Shown here piece after piece: positions 9,278-17,799 of a stretch of 64,000 bases of DNA. The notes under the pieces are model-generated. The model was not told where the DNA came from, ran no database searches, and worked only from the letters and a program-made list of their open reading frames with translations. The translations under genes and the position numbers were made by a program. Position 1 is the stretch's first letter. Every line of letters begins with the position of its first letter. This stretch comes from an uncultured Desulfobacter sp. (GTDB lineage: Bacteria; Desulfobacterota; Desulfobacteria; Desulfobacterales; Desulfobacteraceae), in NCBI RefSeq assembly GCF_963664415.1, contig NZ_OY761441.1:145357-209356 (forward strand), written 5' to 3'.

Positions 9278-9368
9278 TTTTTTCTTCTTTTGGTTGGTGT
9301 GGTTAATGATCAATGGTCGGATAGTAAGGGGATTTTGGGCTGTCGTCTGTTGACTTTGTGTACCCGAT

Positions 9369-9398
9369 TGTATCCAAATGTATCCAAGAATTTCCAAG
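9369..9398. promoter_or_regulatory. Triple 10-bp direct repeat, likely regulator site
   Basis: Three consecutive 10-mers read TGTATCCAAA, TGTATCCAAG and AATTTCCAAG. Ten-base spacing puts the units on one face of the helix, which is how OmpR-family dimers bind. The array lies between the divergent efflux operon and the response-regulator gene. Binding by the regulator encoded at 9558 is inferred. Confidence 0.5.
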
Positions 9399-9433
9399 TT
9401 GACCCCGGGCCAGGCACACTGCCGGAACCCGAA

Positions 9434-9470
9434 GGTACAAATTGGTACAATTCAATACACAACCGATACA
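9434..9470. promoter_or_regulatory. Four phased TACA units, likely regulator site
   Basis: TACA occurs at 9436, 9446, 9456 and 9467, spaced 10, 10 and 11 bp; the first two lie in near-identical GGTACAA words. Together with the array at 9369 this looks like a set of OmpR-type half-sites in the shared control region of the efflux operon and the two-component genes. Confidence 0.5.
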
Positions 9471-9557
9471 GATCTATTGAAAAAAAGCGGTTATTTATGT
9501 GAAAATAAAACGTTTCGCTAATGTACAACCTGTCATTTAACTTGTTTGGAACCGCCC

Positions 9558-10283
9558 ATGGATGAGAAAACAACTGTTTTGCTGGTAGAAGACGACCGCC
9601 GCCTAGGAGATCTGATTGCCAGATATTTATCCCGTAATGGTTTTGATGTCTCTATTGAAAGGCGGGGGGATACAGCCCCTGCCCTAATTATCAAACAGAT
9701 CCCTGATCTTGTCATTCTGGATTTGATGCTGCCGGGTATGGACGGTCTGGAGGTGTGCCGTAATGTCCGCCCAAGATTCAATGGGCCTATTTTAATGCTC
9801 ACCGCAAGGGAAGATGACATGGACCAGGTGGCAGGTCTTGAAGTGGGTGCTGATGATTATGTGATAAAACCGGTGAAGCCCCGGGTGCTGCTGGCGCGTA
9901 TCCGGGCGTTGCTGCGGCGGTTTGAGAAAAAGAAAAACTTTTTTTTTGAACCAGCCGATCCGAAAGACCAGGATGAACTGGTGTTTAACAGCCTTGTTGT
10001 CACCAGATCCTCCCGCACGGTTACGCTGGGAGGGCAAACGGTGGAACTGACCACCAGCGAGTTTGACCTGCTCTGGCTTCTGGCCGAACACAGCGGTCGT
10101 ATCCTTGACAGGGATACCATCTGCCAGAAACTTAAGGGCATTGAATATGACGGCCTGGACCGCAGTATTGATTTGGCCGTCTCCCGGCTTCGCAAAAAGC
10201 TTTACGATGACCCTGAAAGGGCAAAACGCATTAAAACGGTCTGGGGCAAGGGGTACCTTTTTGTCCCGGACGCCTGGAAATAA
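9558..10283 (+). CDS. OmpR-family response regulator (RstA-like)
   Basis: A 241-residue DNA-binding response regulator. The receiver domain (about 5-120) has acidic residues E11/D12/D13, phospho-acceptor D55 in VILDLMLPGMDG and the lysine of DDYVIKPV. The C-terminal winged helix (about 145-238) includes ELTTSEFDLLWLLAEH, typical of OmpR/PhoB proteins, and ends in RIKTVWGKGYLFVPDAW. I chose ATG 9558; a TTG at 9546 would add four residues. One base separates its stop from the histidine kinase start, so the pair is co-translated. The best match by feel is RstA. Divergent placement suggests it regulates the RND operon. Confidence 0.93.
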   Translation: MDEKTTVLLVEDDRRLGDLIARYLSRNGFDVSIERRGDTAPALIIKQIPDLVILDLMLPGMDGLEVCRNVRPRFNGPILMLTAREDDMDQVAGLEVGADDYVIKPVKPRVLLARIRALLRRFEKKKNFFFEPADPKDQDELVFNSLVVTRSSRTVTLGGQTVELTTSEFDLLWLLAEHSGRILDRDTICQKLKGIEYDGLDRSIDLAVSRLRKKLYDDPERAKRIKTVWGKGYLFVPDAWK

Positions 10284-10284
10284 A

Positions 10285-11592
10285 ATGAAACGGATTTTTT
10301 TCTCTTTTTTTTTGCTTACCATGGCCAGTTTGGTCACCTGGCAGTTTGTGGTTGCTCCGTTGGCCGGCCGGCTCGTGGATGAATACTTTGATCGGGAGCT
10401 TGATCAATATTACGGATCACTTGTCAAAGGTATCTATAATATGCTTCTTGAGGATATTGAAGCGTTGCCCCAGGATCAATGGGCGGATTATATAAAGCGC
10501 CGACAGCCTCAGTTTGGTTATCAGCTGGCTATTGATTCAATGGATTCTCTTGCGTTAAAGGAAAAAGACCGGGTTATTTTGAACCGGAGCGGTATTGTTG
10601 TACAAAAAGACGGGGATCTGTATTACAAACGTATCGGTGCAAGCCGCCAGGTGGTTACCATGGGGCCGTTGCCTGAATTTGATCCCCCCATGCGTGTGGA
10701 AATGGTGTTCTGGAGCATGGTGGTTGTCAATTTTGCTTTAATGACCCTGTTGTGGACCATGCCGTTCTGGCTCAAGCTGCGGCGCATCAGCCTGGCGGCT
10801 GAACGTTTCGGTAAAGCGGACTTCACTACCCGGGTCACAATATCACAACGGTCCGCACTGTTTCCCGTGGCCAGATCTTTTAATGATATGGCCGGAAAAA
10901 TTCAACAGCTGATCGCATCCCATAAGGAGCTTACCGGCGCGGTTTCCCATGAGCTGCGCACACCCATTTCACGAATCCGGTTCAGCATGGAAATGCTCGA
11001 GATGGCCAAAGACAAAGAGGAACTTCACGAAAATATCCTGGAAATTCACAAGGATATTAATGAACTGGAAACATTGGTGTCCGAATTATTGATGTATGCG
11101 CGGTTTGACCGGGAAACACCATATCTTGAACGGGTTGAAATACCTGTGGACGCTTTGATCAAAGAGATTGCCAGAAAGGAAGGCAAGACATCGCCCTATA
11201 TCCGGATTCAATGCGTTGTACCGGAACATAATAAGGACTGTAGGATCGTGGCCGAACCCCGCTATATGTCCAGGGCGTTGGGCAATCTTGTCCAGAATGC
11301 CGGGAAATATGCAAGCAGCAGAGTAAATATCGTGTTTGAAAAAACAGATGCCTTTTGCATGATTTATGTGGATGATGACGGCCCAGGGGTGCCCCAAGCG
11401 GATTACAAACGAATTTTTAAAGCCTTTGTCCGCTTAGATGAAAGCCGCAGCCGGGATACCGGGGGGTACGGCATGGGCTTGGCCATTGTCAAAAGAATCA
11501 TGGCCTGGCACGGCGGGGAGGTTTTTGTGTCAAAATCTTTGCTTGGCGGTGCCCGGTTTACCATCCGATGGCCGGCAGACCATGGCACATGA
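10285..11592 (+). CDS. Sensor histidine kinase (RstB-like)
   Basis: A 435-residue membrane kinase. Start is ATG 10285, one base after the response-regulator stop. Helix one lies at about residues 4-25 and a periplasmic sensor of about 110 residues follows. Helix two spans about 141-163, then HAMP and the dimerisation/phospho-acceptor motif GAVSHELRTPISR with His222. ATP-binding boxes follow: N (ALGNLVQNAGKYA), G1 (YVDDDGPGVP), F (FKAFVRLDESR) and G2 (GGYGMGLAIVKRI). It presumably phosphorylates its partner at 9558. The ligand is unknown. Confidence 0.93.
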   Translation: MKRIFFSFFLLTMASLVTWQFVVAPLAGRLVDEYFDRELDQYYGSLVKGIYNMLLEDIEALPQDQWADYIKRRQPQFGYQLAIDSMDSLALKEKDRVILNRSGIVVQKDGDLYYKRIGASRQVVTMGPLPEFDPPMRVEMVFWSMVVVNFALMTLLWTMPFWLKLRRISLAAERFGKADFTTRVTISQRSALFPVARSFNDMAGKIQQLIASHKELTGAVSHELRTPISRIRFSMEMLEMAKDKEELHENILEIHKDINELETLVSELLMYARFDRETPYLERVEIPVDALIKEIARKEGKTSPYIRIQCVVPEHNKDCRIVAEPRYMSRALGNLVQNAGKYASSRVNIVFEKTDAFCMIYVDDDGPGVPQADYKRIFKAFVRLDESRSRDTGGYGMGLAIVKRIMAWHGGEVFVSKSLLGGARFTIRWPADHGT

Positions 11593-11636
11593 TCCGGCTT
11601 GTCCACTGCCCGAGTGTATGGATGGGCCTTTTTTAT

Positions 11637-11733
11637 ATAACAGCCACGGGCTGACCTGACATATCAACTGCCAGGCATAACCCACAACAAAGTTTGAAAG
11701 ATCTTAGTAACTTACCCAGGCTTTCTTATAAAA
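11637..11733 (+). repeat. Dispersed ~95-bp repeat, copy A
   Basis: The copy reads CAGCCACGGGCTGACCTGAC, then TATCAACTGCCAGGC, then CCCACAACAAAGTTTGAAAG and a 3' part ending GGCTTTCTTATAAAA. It shares these blocks with copies at 45305-45401 (minus) and 51031-51124 (plus). The GAAAG...CTTTC arms near the 3' end can pair in every fuller copy. It follows the histidine kinase stop by 45 bp, so it may serve as a transcript end. Confidence 0.75.
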
Positions 11734-11740
11734 AAAACTG

Positions 11741-11756
11741 AACTAACCGGTTAGTT
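11741..11756. repeat. 16-bp perfect palindrome between repeat copies A and B
   Basis: AACTAACCGGTTAGTT is its own reverse complement. It lies exactly between two head-to-head copies of the dispersed repeat, replacing the inner hairpin of copy B. It may be the tip of a larger cruciform or the scar where the second copy inserted. Confidence 0.6.
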
Positions 11757-11818
11757 TCTTTCATGATTTGTTGTGGCCCAACCTCGGTGAAAGACCAGGT
11801 CGGCCCATGGCCGTTATA
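11757..11818 (-). repeat. Dispersed repeat, copy B (inverted, partial)
   Basis: Read on the minus strand, this gives ACGGCCATGGGCCGACCTGG and then CCACAACAAATCATGAAAG, the two best-conserved blocks of the repeat. The stretch between them differs from other copies and the 3' hairpin is lost. With copy A it forms an inverted pair spanning about 180 bp. Confidence 0.7.
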
Positions 11819-11846
11819 AGAACGTCTCAATTTTGATCGAGTCGCT

Positions 11847-12089
11847 TTAACGACTGTGCCTGTAATATCGCTGTATCACAGATTTGGGAATCATTCCGCC
11901 GCCCGTTGCCCAGACAAAGTGGGTGGCGTTTTCACGTCTTGATGTTAGTCCGTGTTGAACTGGATCACTTACATCTTCAGCGCTGCGCAACAAGCTGGTT
12001 GGGCCGGCGGCTCCCGATGGTTCGATGAATATTGATTCCCGGTCGGCCATGGCCTGTAAAAGTTGGTAAAGGGTGTTTAACGTAGGAAT
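11847..12089 (-). pseudogene. C-terminal remnant of D-serine dehydratase
   Basis: The minus strand reads TLNTLYQLLQAMADRESIFI, then EPSGAAGP, and near the end ENATHFVWATGGGMIPKSV. The elements LYxLL, EPSxxAG and HxVWATGGGMxP match the C-terminal end of D-serine ammonia-lyase, a PLP enzyme making pyruvate and ammonia. A stop at 12090-12092 closes the frame upstream and the PLP-lysine part is absent, so only the last 80 or so residues remain. It sits between the repeat pair and a chemoreceptor gene. Identification is from motif memory, not a search. Confidence 0.6.
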
Positions 12090-12109
12090 CTACACCATGA
12101 TACTTTTAG

Positions 12110-13531
12110 TTAAATATCACTGACCATAGCAGATAACTTCTTTGCTAAGGACGCTAATTCTTCTGCCTTGGATGTCAATTTGGAGCTGTTTTGGGCAATC
12201 TGGCTCGCAGACTCATGCACAACAGTAATATCTTCAGCAATTTCTGTTGATACCGAAGAACTCTGGTTTATGTTATCGTTTATCTCGGCGATCCGGGAAG
12301 AGGCATTCCCGACATTTTTGGAGATTTCCTGACTTGTAACAGCTTGCTCTTCAACAGCAGAGGCAATAGAAGAAACAATATCATTAATTTCATTTATCCC
12401 ATCTGATATGTTCTCAATTTCAGAGACGGTACCGTCGGTTGAAGTCTGAATAGTTTCAACTGTTCGTTTGATTTCTTCAGTAGCATCAGATGTTTGCTTT
12501 GCAAGTTCTTTTATCTCGGCGGCAACAATAGCAAACCCTTTACCGGATTCTCCTGCTCTGGCAGCTTCGATGGTGGCATTTAATGCCAACAAATTTGTTT
12601 GTTCTGAAATGTCTGAGATAACTTCGGTAACATTGGTTATCATCTTTGCTGATTCTCCAAGTTTGCTTACTTGAACAGACGCATTCTTCCCCTGCTCCAC
12701 AGCAAGGTTTGTCATACTTCGTGCGTTTTCAGAATTTTTTGCAATTTCATTAATGGTTGCATTCATTTCTTCAACTGCTGAGGCTACATGGTTCATGTTC
12801 ATTGTTGTTTCTTCCATGGCGCTGGACATGGAATGCATATTTGAACTCATCTCTTCAGATGCTGCCGCCACAGAATCAGATCTTTGTGAAGTATCAAGAG
12901 AATTTTGTTCAAACTGCTTTGATACTTCAAGCAAAGACTCAGAGGATGGTGTTAAGATCTTAGCAGTTTCTGATAATTGTTTAATTGAATCGACATTGGT
13001 GACCAATTCCACATGACCAATCTTTTTCCCAGTGTCATCCTTGATATAGTGTGTATCGACCTGCATATATGTGCTGGGTGCATCAGGATATTCTTGACTA
13101 TAATGAGTCGTCTGCTTCCCCTTTCGAAGGCAGCTGACCCCACAGTTTTCTGTCTCACATATATCAGCTTGCCAATTTGAACAATGTTTGCCAATTACAC
13201 TTCTTTTATTCAAATTATGTTGGGCTAATAATGTTTCCGTAACTTTGTTAACAAATACCCATTTCATATTCATATCTGTCGTGGTCACTGGGAAAGCCAT
13301 TGCATCCAACGATCCTTCCAGATAAAAAATCAATCGCTGCTTGCTGTAGTTCAGCTTTAGAAGGATGAGATTCATCACACTTAATATAATGGCAAGATAA
13401 AATAGCTTCTGTGCTTTTTCAGGATATTGGGCATCGCCATTGAAAATCTGAACCACGAAAAATCCTGTTATCACGAGGGCACAGATCCATAGGACCAGTT
13501 TGATTCTATGCGGGATATTTAACATGTTCAT
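12110..13531 (-). CDS. Methyl-accepting chemotaxis protein with Cys-rich PAS domain
   Basis: A 473-residue chemoreceptor. Two membrane helices (about 11-30 and 43-60) are separated by only a short loop, so there is no sizeable periplasmic sensor. A cytoplasmic PAS-like domain (about 68-185) follows. It holds a cysteine cluster, C117, C125, C130 and C134 in HCSNWQADICETENCGVSC, which could bind a metal, haem or act in redox sensing. The long signalling coiled coil has the hairpin tip motif ISDISEQTNLLALNATIEAA, which contacts CheA/CheW, and Glu/Gln-rich methylation segments. No other che gene is in the window. Confidence 0.93.
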   Translation of the reverse strand: MNMLNIPHRIKLVLWICALVITGFFVVQIFNGDAQYPEKAQKLFYLAIILSVMNLILLKLNYSKQRLIFYLEGSLDAMAFPVTTTDMNMKWVFVNKVTETLLAQHNLNKRSVIGKHCSNWQADICETENCGVSCLRKGKQTTHYSQEYPDAPSTYMQVDTHYIKDDTGKKIGHVELVTNVDSIKQLSETAKILTPSSESLLEVSKQFEQNSLDTSQRSDSVAAASEEMSSNMHSMSSAMEETTMNMNHVASAVEEMNATINEIAKNSENARSMTNLAVEQGKNASVQVSKLGESAKMITNVTEVISDISEQTNLLALNATIEAARAGESGKGFAIVAAEIKELAKQTSDATEEIKRTVETIQTSTDGTVSEIENISDGINEINDIVSSIASAVEEQAVTSQEISKNVGNASSRIAEINDNINQSSSVSTEIAEDITVVHESASQIAQNSSKLTSKAEELASLAKKLSAMVSDI

Positions 13532-13604
13532 CTCCTCATAATTGTTACGAATTTATGATAACATTGCGGTGTGCACGTCACACACGCAACCGCCCCTCCG
13601 GACC

Positions 13605-14132
13605 TCAAAGGCAGACTGCGGCCGGGCCCCGTATAGAAAGAGCCTGAGATATGCGGATTTCAACATCTCCTTTAAATAGTGTATCTGCCTTTACCCCGCC
13701 GCAGCTTCCCTTTGAGATCATGGAAACGATCACGGTGTACCGGTATACTCCCGGTGTATGAAAGACCATATAAGTCTGAGGGAAACCGGTCAGAATTTCG
13801 GGGGGACCTTTTGCAGCAAGATCCTTCGGGGATTGAATTTTTTTCATGTTCACGGATACAAAAAATCCCTGGAGCAGTCGGGGCGGTTCCAGGGTAAAGG
13901 ATAGAATGATTTTTTCCCCCACGGTTCCTGTCAATTGATCCTCCGCCAGCATGGCCTTATAGGTGTGATTGACCAGGGGACAATTATCCATCCCCTGTGG
14001 AAGGGCAAAGGCAGCCCAGGAGACCCAAAGGAGGAGTCCCAAAAGTATGGTCACAGTTTCCCTTACTGGAAGGTCCCGGCAGGGACGTAAACCGGAAAAG
14101 GTCCTCGTCCGCTGCCGGTGCTCAAAATTCAT
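13605..14132 (-). CDS. Exported protein of the molybdoenzyme operon, unknown function
   Basis: I do not recognise a family. The 175-residue product has a basic N-terminus and one hydrophobic stretch (about residues 27-44, VTILLGLLLWVSWAAFAL) ending in a plausible signal-peptidase site. The secreted part has beta-sheet character (GEKIILSFTLEPPRLLQGFF, YRYTVIVSMISKGSCG), like an immunoglobulin-fold periplasmic domain. Cysteines are few (CPL, SCGG). It starts 2 bp after the membrane anchor gene, so it is very likely the last gene of the operon and may assist or bind the exported molybdoenzyme. A shorter start within the first 25 residues is possible. Confidence 0.7.
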   Translation of the reverse strand: MNFEHRQRTRTFSGLRPCRDLPVRETVTILLGLLLWVSWAAFALPQGMDNCPLVNHTYKAMLAEDQLTGTVGEKIILSFTLEPPRLLQGFFVSVNMKKIQSPKDLAAKGPPEILTGFPQTYMVFHTPGVYRYTVIVSMISKGSCGGVKADTLFKGDVEIRISQALSIRGPAAVCL

Positions 14133-14134
14133 GA

Positions 14135-14935
14135 TTAGTACAGTCCTCCCATGTTCACGGCAGTATGCACGGTGTCGGCAAAAAAAACGGCCCGGCCCAG
14201 AAGCTCACCGATCAGGATGACGGCCCACAACCAGGCCTGTGCTCCTTTCAGAAGCTTGATCAGGGCAAGGGGCAGAACAAGTCCGATGACGATCCTTGTC
14301 CAGTACAGGGGGGAGGCCAGCCAGAGCCCTGCCGTCTGCTTCATGATTGTCCCGCCTGAAAGCCAGATGCAGGGCACCAGCAGATAAATGACCAGGGCCA
14401 CGATCAGGCTGACGGTAAGAACCCTGGTGAGCATGGGACGTGACGATTCCGGGACAAACATCAGTCCGGCACTGCTGCCCAGAAGCAGGGCGGTCAGAGA
14501 GAAAAAGATAAAGGGCAGGGCATTGTTGACAGCGGGAAAACTGACCGGAGAATAGGTCATTCCCATGGCGATGAGGACCAGCAAACCGACAGCCGCTGTG
14601 GCCAGGGAAAACCAGGGGTTATTTTTTTTCCGCATGAGGACAAGGCCTGCGGCCACCATGGCAAGAAAAATTGTCGTGGTCAGGGCTTCACGGCTGAGCC
14701 ATGCCCTTCCCAGATTGGTCAGGGCCCGGACCATGCCCGAAGGATGGCCCAGGTGGAATACCGAAGCAGTGAGGCCGGCCAGAAGCACGAAGCCTGCGGC
14801 CAGCCACTCCGTCCGAATGCTGCGAAGGTCCGTATCCGGCCCGCCAACCTGCCGGAAAGCGGATAGTACCACAAGTCCTATGGCGGACTGGCTGAGTACG
14901 GTAAACAGAACCAGGGGCATTTCATAACTATTCAT
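14135..14935 (-). CDS. DmsC-like membrane anchor subunit
   Basis: A 266-residue integral membrane protein with about eight hydrophobic helices (for example LPFIFFSLTALLLGSSAGLM and LIVALVIYLLVPCIWLSGG). Position and topology match DmsC, which anchors DMSO-reductase-type enzymes and takes electrons from menaquinol. Features include PLVLFTVLSQSAIGLVVLSA at the N-terminus and FHLGHPSGMVRALTNLGRAW, typical of the family's early loop. Its start overlaps the iron-sulfur subunit gene by 8 bp. Confidence 0.9.
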   Translation of the reverse strand: MNSYEMPLVLFTVLSQSAIGLVVLSAFRQVGGPDTDLRSIRTEWLAAGFVLLAGLTASVFHLGHPSGMVRALTNLGRAWLSREALTTTIFLAMVAAGLVLMRKKNNPWFSLATAAVGLLVLIAMGMTYSPVSFPAVNNALPFIFFSLTALLLGSSAGLMFVPESSRPMLTRVLTVSLIVALVIYLLVPCIWLSGGTIMKQTAGLWLASPLYWTRIVIGLVLPLALIKLLKGAQAWLWAVILIGELLGRAVFFADTVHTAVNMGGLY

Positions 14936-15500
14936 GGGTTTTCCTCCTTACCACTTCAGGCAGTTTGGGCAGCCGGAACCGCACAGACGGATTCAGGGAC
15001 GGCTGTTTGGGAAATCCGGGCGCATAGTGCACAAGGCCCGTGGTATCTAAGGTAGAAAGTTCAATGACCTGGATGGCCTCCACCGGGCAGGAGAGCACGC
15101 ACATGGGTTTTAATCCCGCATCAAGGCGCTGGTGGCAGAGGCTGCACTTTTCCGCCTTTTTAAGAACCGGGTTGAACCGGGGGGCCCCGTAGGGGCAGGA
15201 GCGTATGCAGTTGCCGCAACCGATGCACTTGTCCTGCTCGTGCACGACAACACCGTCCTCCTCTCTTTTAAAGTACGCCTCAACTGGGCAGACATTGAGG
15301 CAGGCGGGATTTTCGCAATGGTTGCAGGCCAAAGAGTAAAAGGCCCTTTCCTTATGGGGATAGATTTCCTCTTTCAAGGGATAGACCTCCCGCCAGACCA
15401 CGCCGTTTTCCTGGTGGTACTGATTTTTGCATGCCATGGCGCAGGTAAAGCAGCCGACACACCGGTCCGAATCCACTAAAAAGCCGAGTTGTTTTTTCAT
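14928..15500 (-). CDS. DmsB-like 4Fe-4S electron-transfer subunit
   Basis: A 190-residue ferredoxin-type subunit with four cysteine clusters: CVGCFTCAMACKN, CNHCENPACLNVCPVEA, CIGCGNCIRSCPYGAP and CSLCHQRLDAGLKPMCVLSCP. Each can hold one [4Fe-4S] cluster, giving the four-cluster wire of DmsB/PhsB proteins between the membrane quinol site and the catalytic subunit. There is no own signal peptide, so export by hitch-hiking on the Tat substrate is expected. It lies 12 bp after the catalytic subunit gene. Confidence 0.95.
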   Translation of the reverse strand: MKKQLGFLVDSDRCVGCFTCAMACKNQYHQENGVVWREVYPLKEEIYPHKERAFYSLACNHCENPACLNVCPVEAYFKREEDGVVVHEQDKCIGCGNCIRSCPYGAPRFNPVLKKAEKCSLCHQRLDAGLKPMCVLSCPVEAIQVIELSTLDTTGLVHYAPGFPKQPSLNPSVRFRLPKLPEVVRRKTHE

Positions 15501-15512
15501 TTCATACCTCCT

Positions 15513-17786
15513 TTAGGCCTTAACAAGATCTGCGAATTGATCGTGGATGGCCACGCCCGGGGCACCGGCTTTATAGCCCCCCATGTCTGCAGAGGTATCA
15601 TCCACCAGATTCTGGCAGTTGTAGGGAGTATTCTTGAACCAGGCTTCATACATGAGGATGGCGTCGGCTGGAACGTTGTCGGTCAAAGATGCGGTTATGG
15701 TGACCTCTCCGGTCTTGTTTTTCACCCGGACCCTGTCGCCTTCGGCAATGTTCCGGGCCCGGGCGGTTTCAGGGTGGATATAAACATAGGGCCTGGGATT
15801 GAACTCCTCCATCCAGTCCAGGTTGATGAACTGGGAGTGCAGGCCAAATTTGGTGTGGGGGGTTAAAAGGCGAAGCTTATCGTATGGTTTGCGGCCGGCC
15901 ACATACTTGGGCAGCGCGTTGAAGCCGTGCTCGGCGCAGAGATCAGACTTGAACTCATATTTGCCCGACGGGGTGCCGAACTTGCCGTCACCCCAGGCCA
16001 GCAGGTTGGTTTTGGCTTTTTGGGGACCGTTTTTAAGCTCCTTCCAAGAGTTGATTCCGAACAGGTCGTACACCCCCTTGTTGAACTCCTTTGCCATCCA
16101 GTCCTTTGTATCAATGTCCGTGGGAAAGGTGCAGGAGCCGGGGGTAAGTTCATTCATCTTCTTGGACAGGGCCGCTGCAATTTCAATGTTGGACTTGGCC
16201 TCGTGAAGGGGTTTTACCGCCTGTTCATTCAGGGAAAGCCAGTAGTGCCAGTACCCTGCGTTGACGGTCCACTCTTCAAAAAGCGTGGTCACGGGCAGGA
16301 CGATGTCGGCCTGTTCAACGGTGGGGTTGAAAAACTGGTCCACAACCACCACAAGTTCCAGCTTTTTAAAGGCTTTTTCCATCAGGTTGCGGTCAAAATC
16401 CTGGTTCATTGGGTTCTTGCAGGAGACCCACAAGGCCCGTACCGGTGGATCCGTGGCATCCAGAATCTCCCGGGCGGTCTTATTGATGTTCAGCGTTCGG
16501 TTGGTGTAAGCGGGCCCCTCTGACTTTTTGGTAAAATCAAACTCGCCCTTGGCCGCCTTGCCCAGGTACCCTTTGGCCCCTTGGGGGGGCTGTTGGATCA
16601 TGGCGTGGTAGTTAAAGCCCCAGGTCTGGAGATGTCCGTACCTTGCCCCACCGCCGATCTTGCCCACATTGCCAGTCATGGCCACCAGGGCGTCAATGGA
16701 CCGTACCGAAGCCCCGCCGTTGACGTGCCGCTGCATGCCGTATCCGATCCAGATGGTGGCAGGATCGGCTGTGGCAAATTCCTCAGCCACCCGGGCAATG
16801 CGCCGGGCGGGAATCCCGGATTTTTCGGAAGCCCATTCCAGGGTCACCTCCTGTTTAAGGTAGTCGGCAAACTCTTTGAATCCGATTGAGTTTTCGGCTA
16901 CCCAGTCCTGGTCCACCAGGCCTTTGTCCAGGATATGCCGGGCCATGCCCAAGGCCAGGGCCCCGTCCTCGCCAGTGCTAAGCTGCCAGTACTCATCGGC
17001 CTTGGCTGCGGTCTGGGTGAGCACGGGATCAATGCATAGAATCTTGGCCCCGCGTTGCCGGGCCTCGTAGATGTACTTCATGGTATGGACCGAACACCAG
17101 GCCGGGTTTACGCCCCAGAGGATAACATACCGGGCGTCCACCATATCTTCGGGATCGTTGCACCACATGTTGCCCATGTCGTAGTTCTGGGCGTCAATGC
17201 CGGCGGGCCAGCAGGGGGTTCCCACCAGACGGGTGGTGTAGCCCAGGGAGGACATCAGTCCTTCCACCCCGTAGTTGGTGATACCGAAGTTGCCCGAGTA
17301 TTTGGTCATGGCAAGCCCCAGCATGGACCCGTCTTTTTCGTTCATCTCAAAGAACTTTTCACTGATCCGTGTCAGGGCGTCGTCCCAGGATACCCGCTTC
17401 CAGTTTCCCGTTCCCCTGCCCTGCTGGACCATGGGGTATTTTATGCGGTCCGGAGAGTAGAGCCGTCTGATATATGAATTGCCCTTTACACAGAGCCCTC
17501 CTCGGGTAAAGGTGGACTCCTTGGCACCTTCCACGAATTTGGCCACCCCGTCCTTGACATAGGTGACGATGCTGCAGGTGTCGTAGCAGTTCCTGGGGCA
17601 GGCGTTACGAAAGGTTTCATAACCGCCTTCATACACAATACCGGCTGCCTGCGCGTCCCTGGGGACCAAAAAGCTGCAGGGCATGGCAGATGCGACGCCG
17701 GCTGCCGTCAGCCACTTCATGAATCGCCTTCGCGTCATAGGGCAGTCCAGGGCCTTTTCAATCTCGTTTTTTTCCCATTGGCTCAT
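15513..17786 (-). CDS. Tat-exported molybdopterin oxidoreductase, DMSO-reductase family catalytic subunit
   Basis: A 757-residue Mo-bisPGD enzyme. The N-terminus has a twin-arginine signal (TRRRFMKWL, residues 18-26, then AAGVASAMPCSF). Cys63, Cys67, Cys71 and Cys99 (CPRNCYDTC...GGLC) bind the FS0 [4Fe-4S] cluster. Conserved cofactor regions follow: WDDALTRISEKF, ARYVILWGVNPAWC, GAKILCIDPVLTQTA and the C-terminal domain with VRVKNKTGEV. Substrate could be DMSO, TMAO, thiosulfate, polysulfide or another oxyanion; sequence alone does not decide, and I cannot assign the Mo ligand confidently. The five-gene order chaperone-A-B-C-exported protein is DMSO-reductase-like. Confidence 0.92.
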   Translation of the reverse strand: MSQWEKNEIEKALDCPMTRRRFMKWLTAAGVASAMPCSFLVPRDAQAAGIVYEGGYETFRNACPRNCYDTCSIVTYVKDGVAKFVEGAKESTFTRGGLCVKGNSYIRRLYSPDRIKYPMVQQGRGTGNWKRVSWDDALTRISEKFFEMNEKDGSMLGLAMTKYSGNFGITNYGVEGLMSSLGYTTRLVGTPCWPAGIDAQNYDMGNMWCNDPEDMVDARYVILWGVNPAWCSVHTMKYIYEARQRGAKILCIDPVLTQTAAKADEYWQLSTGEDGALALGMARHILDKGLVDQDWVAENSIGFKEFADYLKQEVTLEWASEKSGIPARRIARVAEEFATADPATIWIGYGMQRHVNGGASVRSIDALVAMTGNVGKIGGGARYGHLQTWGFNYHAMIQQPPQGAKGYLGKAAKGEFDFTKKSEGPAYTNRTLNINKTAREILDATDPPVRALWVSCKNPMNQDFDRNLMEKAFKKLELVVVVDQFFNPTVEQADIVLPVTTLFEEWTVNAGYWHYWLSLNEQAVKPLHEAKSNIEIAAALSKKMNELTPGSCTFPTDIDTKDWMAKEFNKGVYDLFGINSWKELKNGPQKAKTNLLAWGDGKFGTPSGKYEFKSDLCAEHGFNALPKYVAGRKPYDKLRLLTPHTKFGLHSQFINLDWMEEFNPRPYVYIHPETARARNIAEGDRVRVKNKTGEVTITASLTDNVPADAILMYEAWFKNTPYNCQNLVDDTSADMGGYKAGAPGVAIHDQFADLVKA

Positions 17787-17799
17787 TGGTTTTTCCCTC

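Noticed and set aside
11086..11397. 103-codon frame antisense to the histidine kinase
   Set aside because: Fully inside a clearly functional kinase domain; a shadow of its codon pattern.
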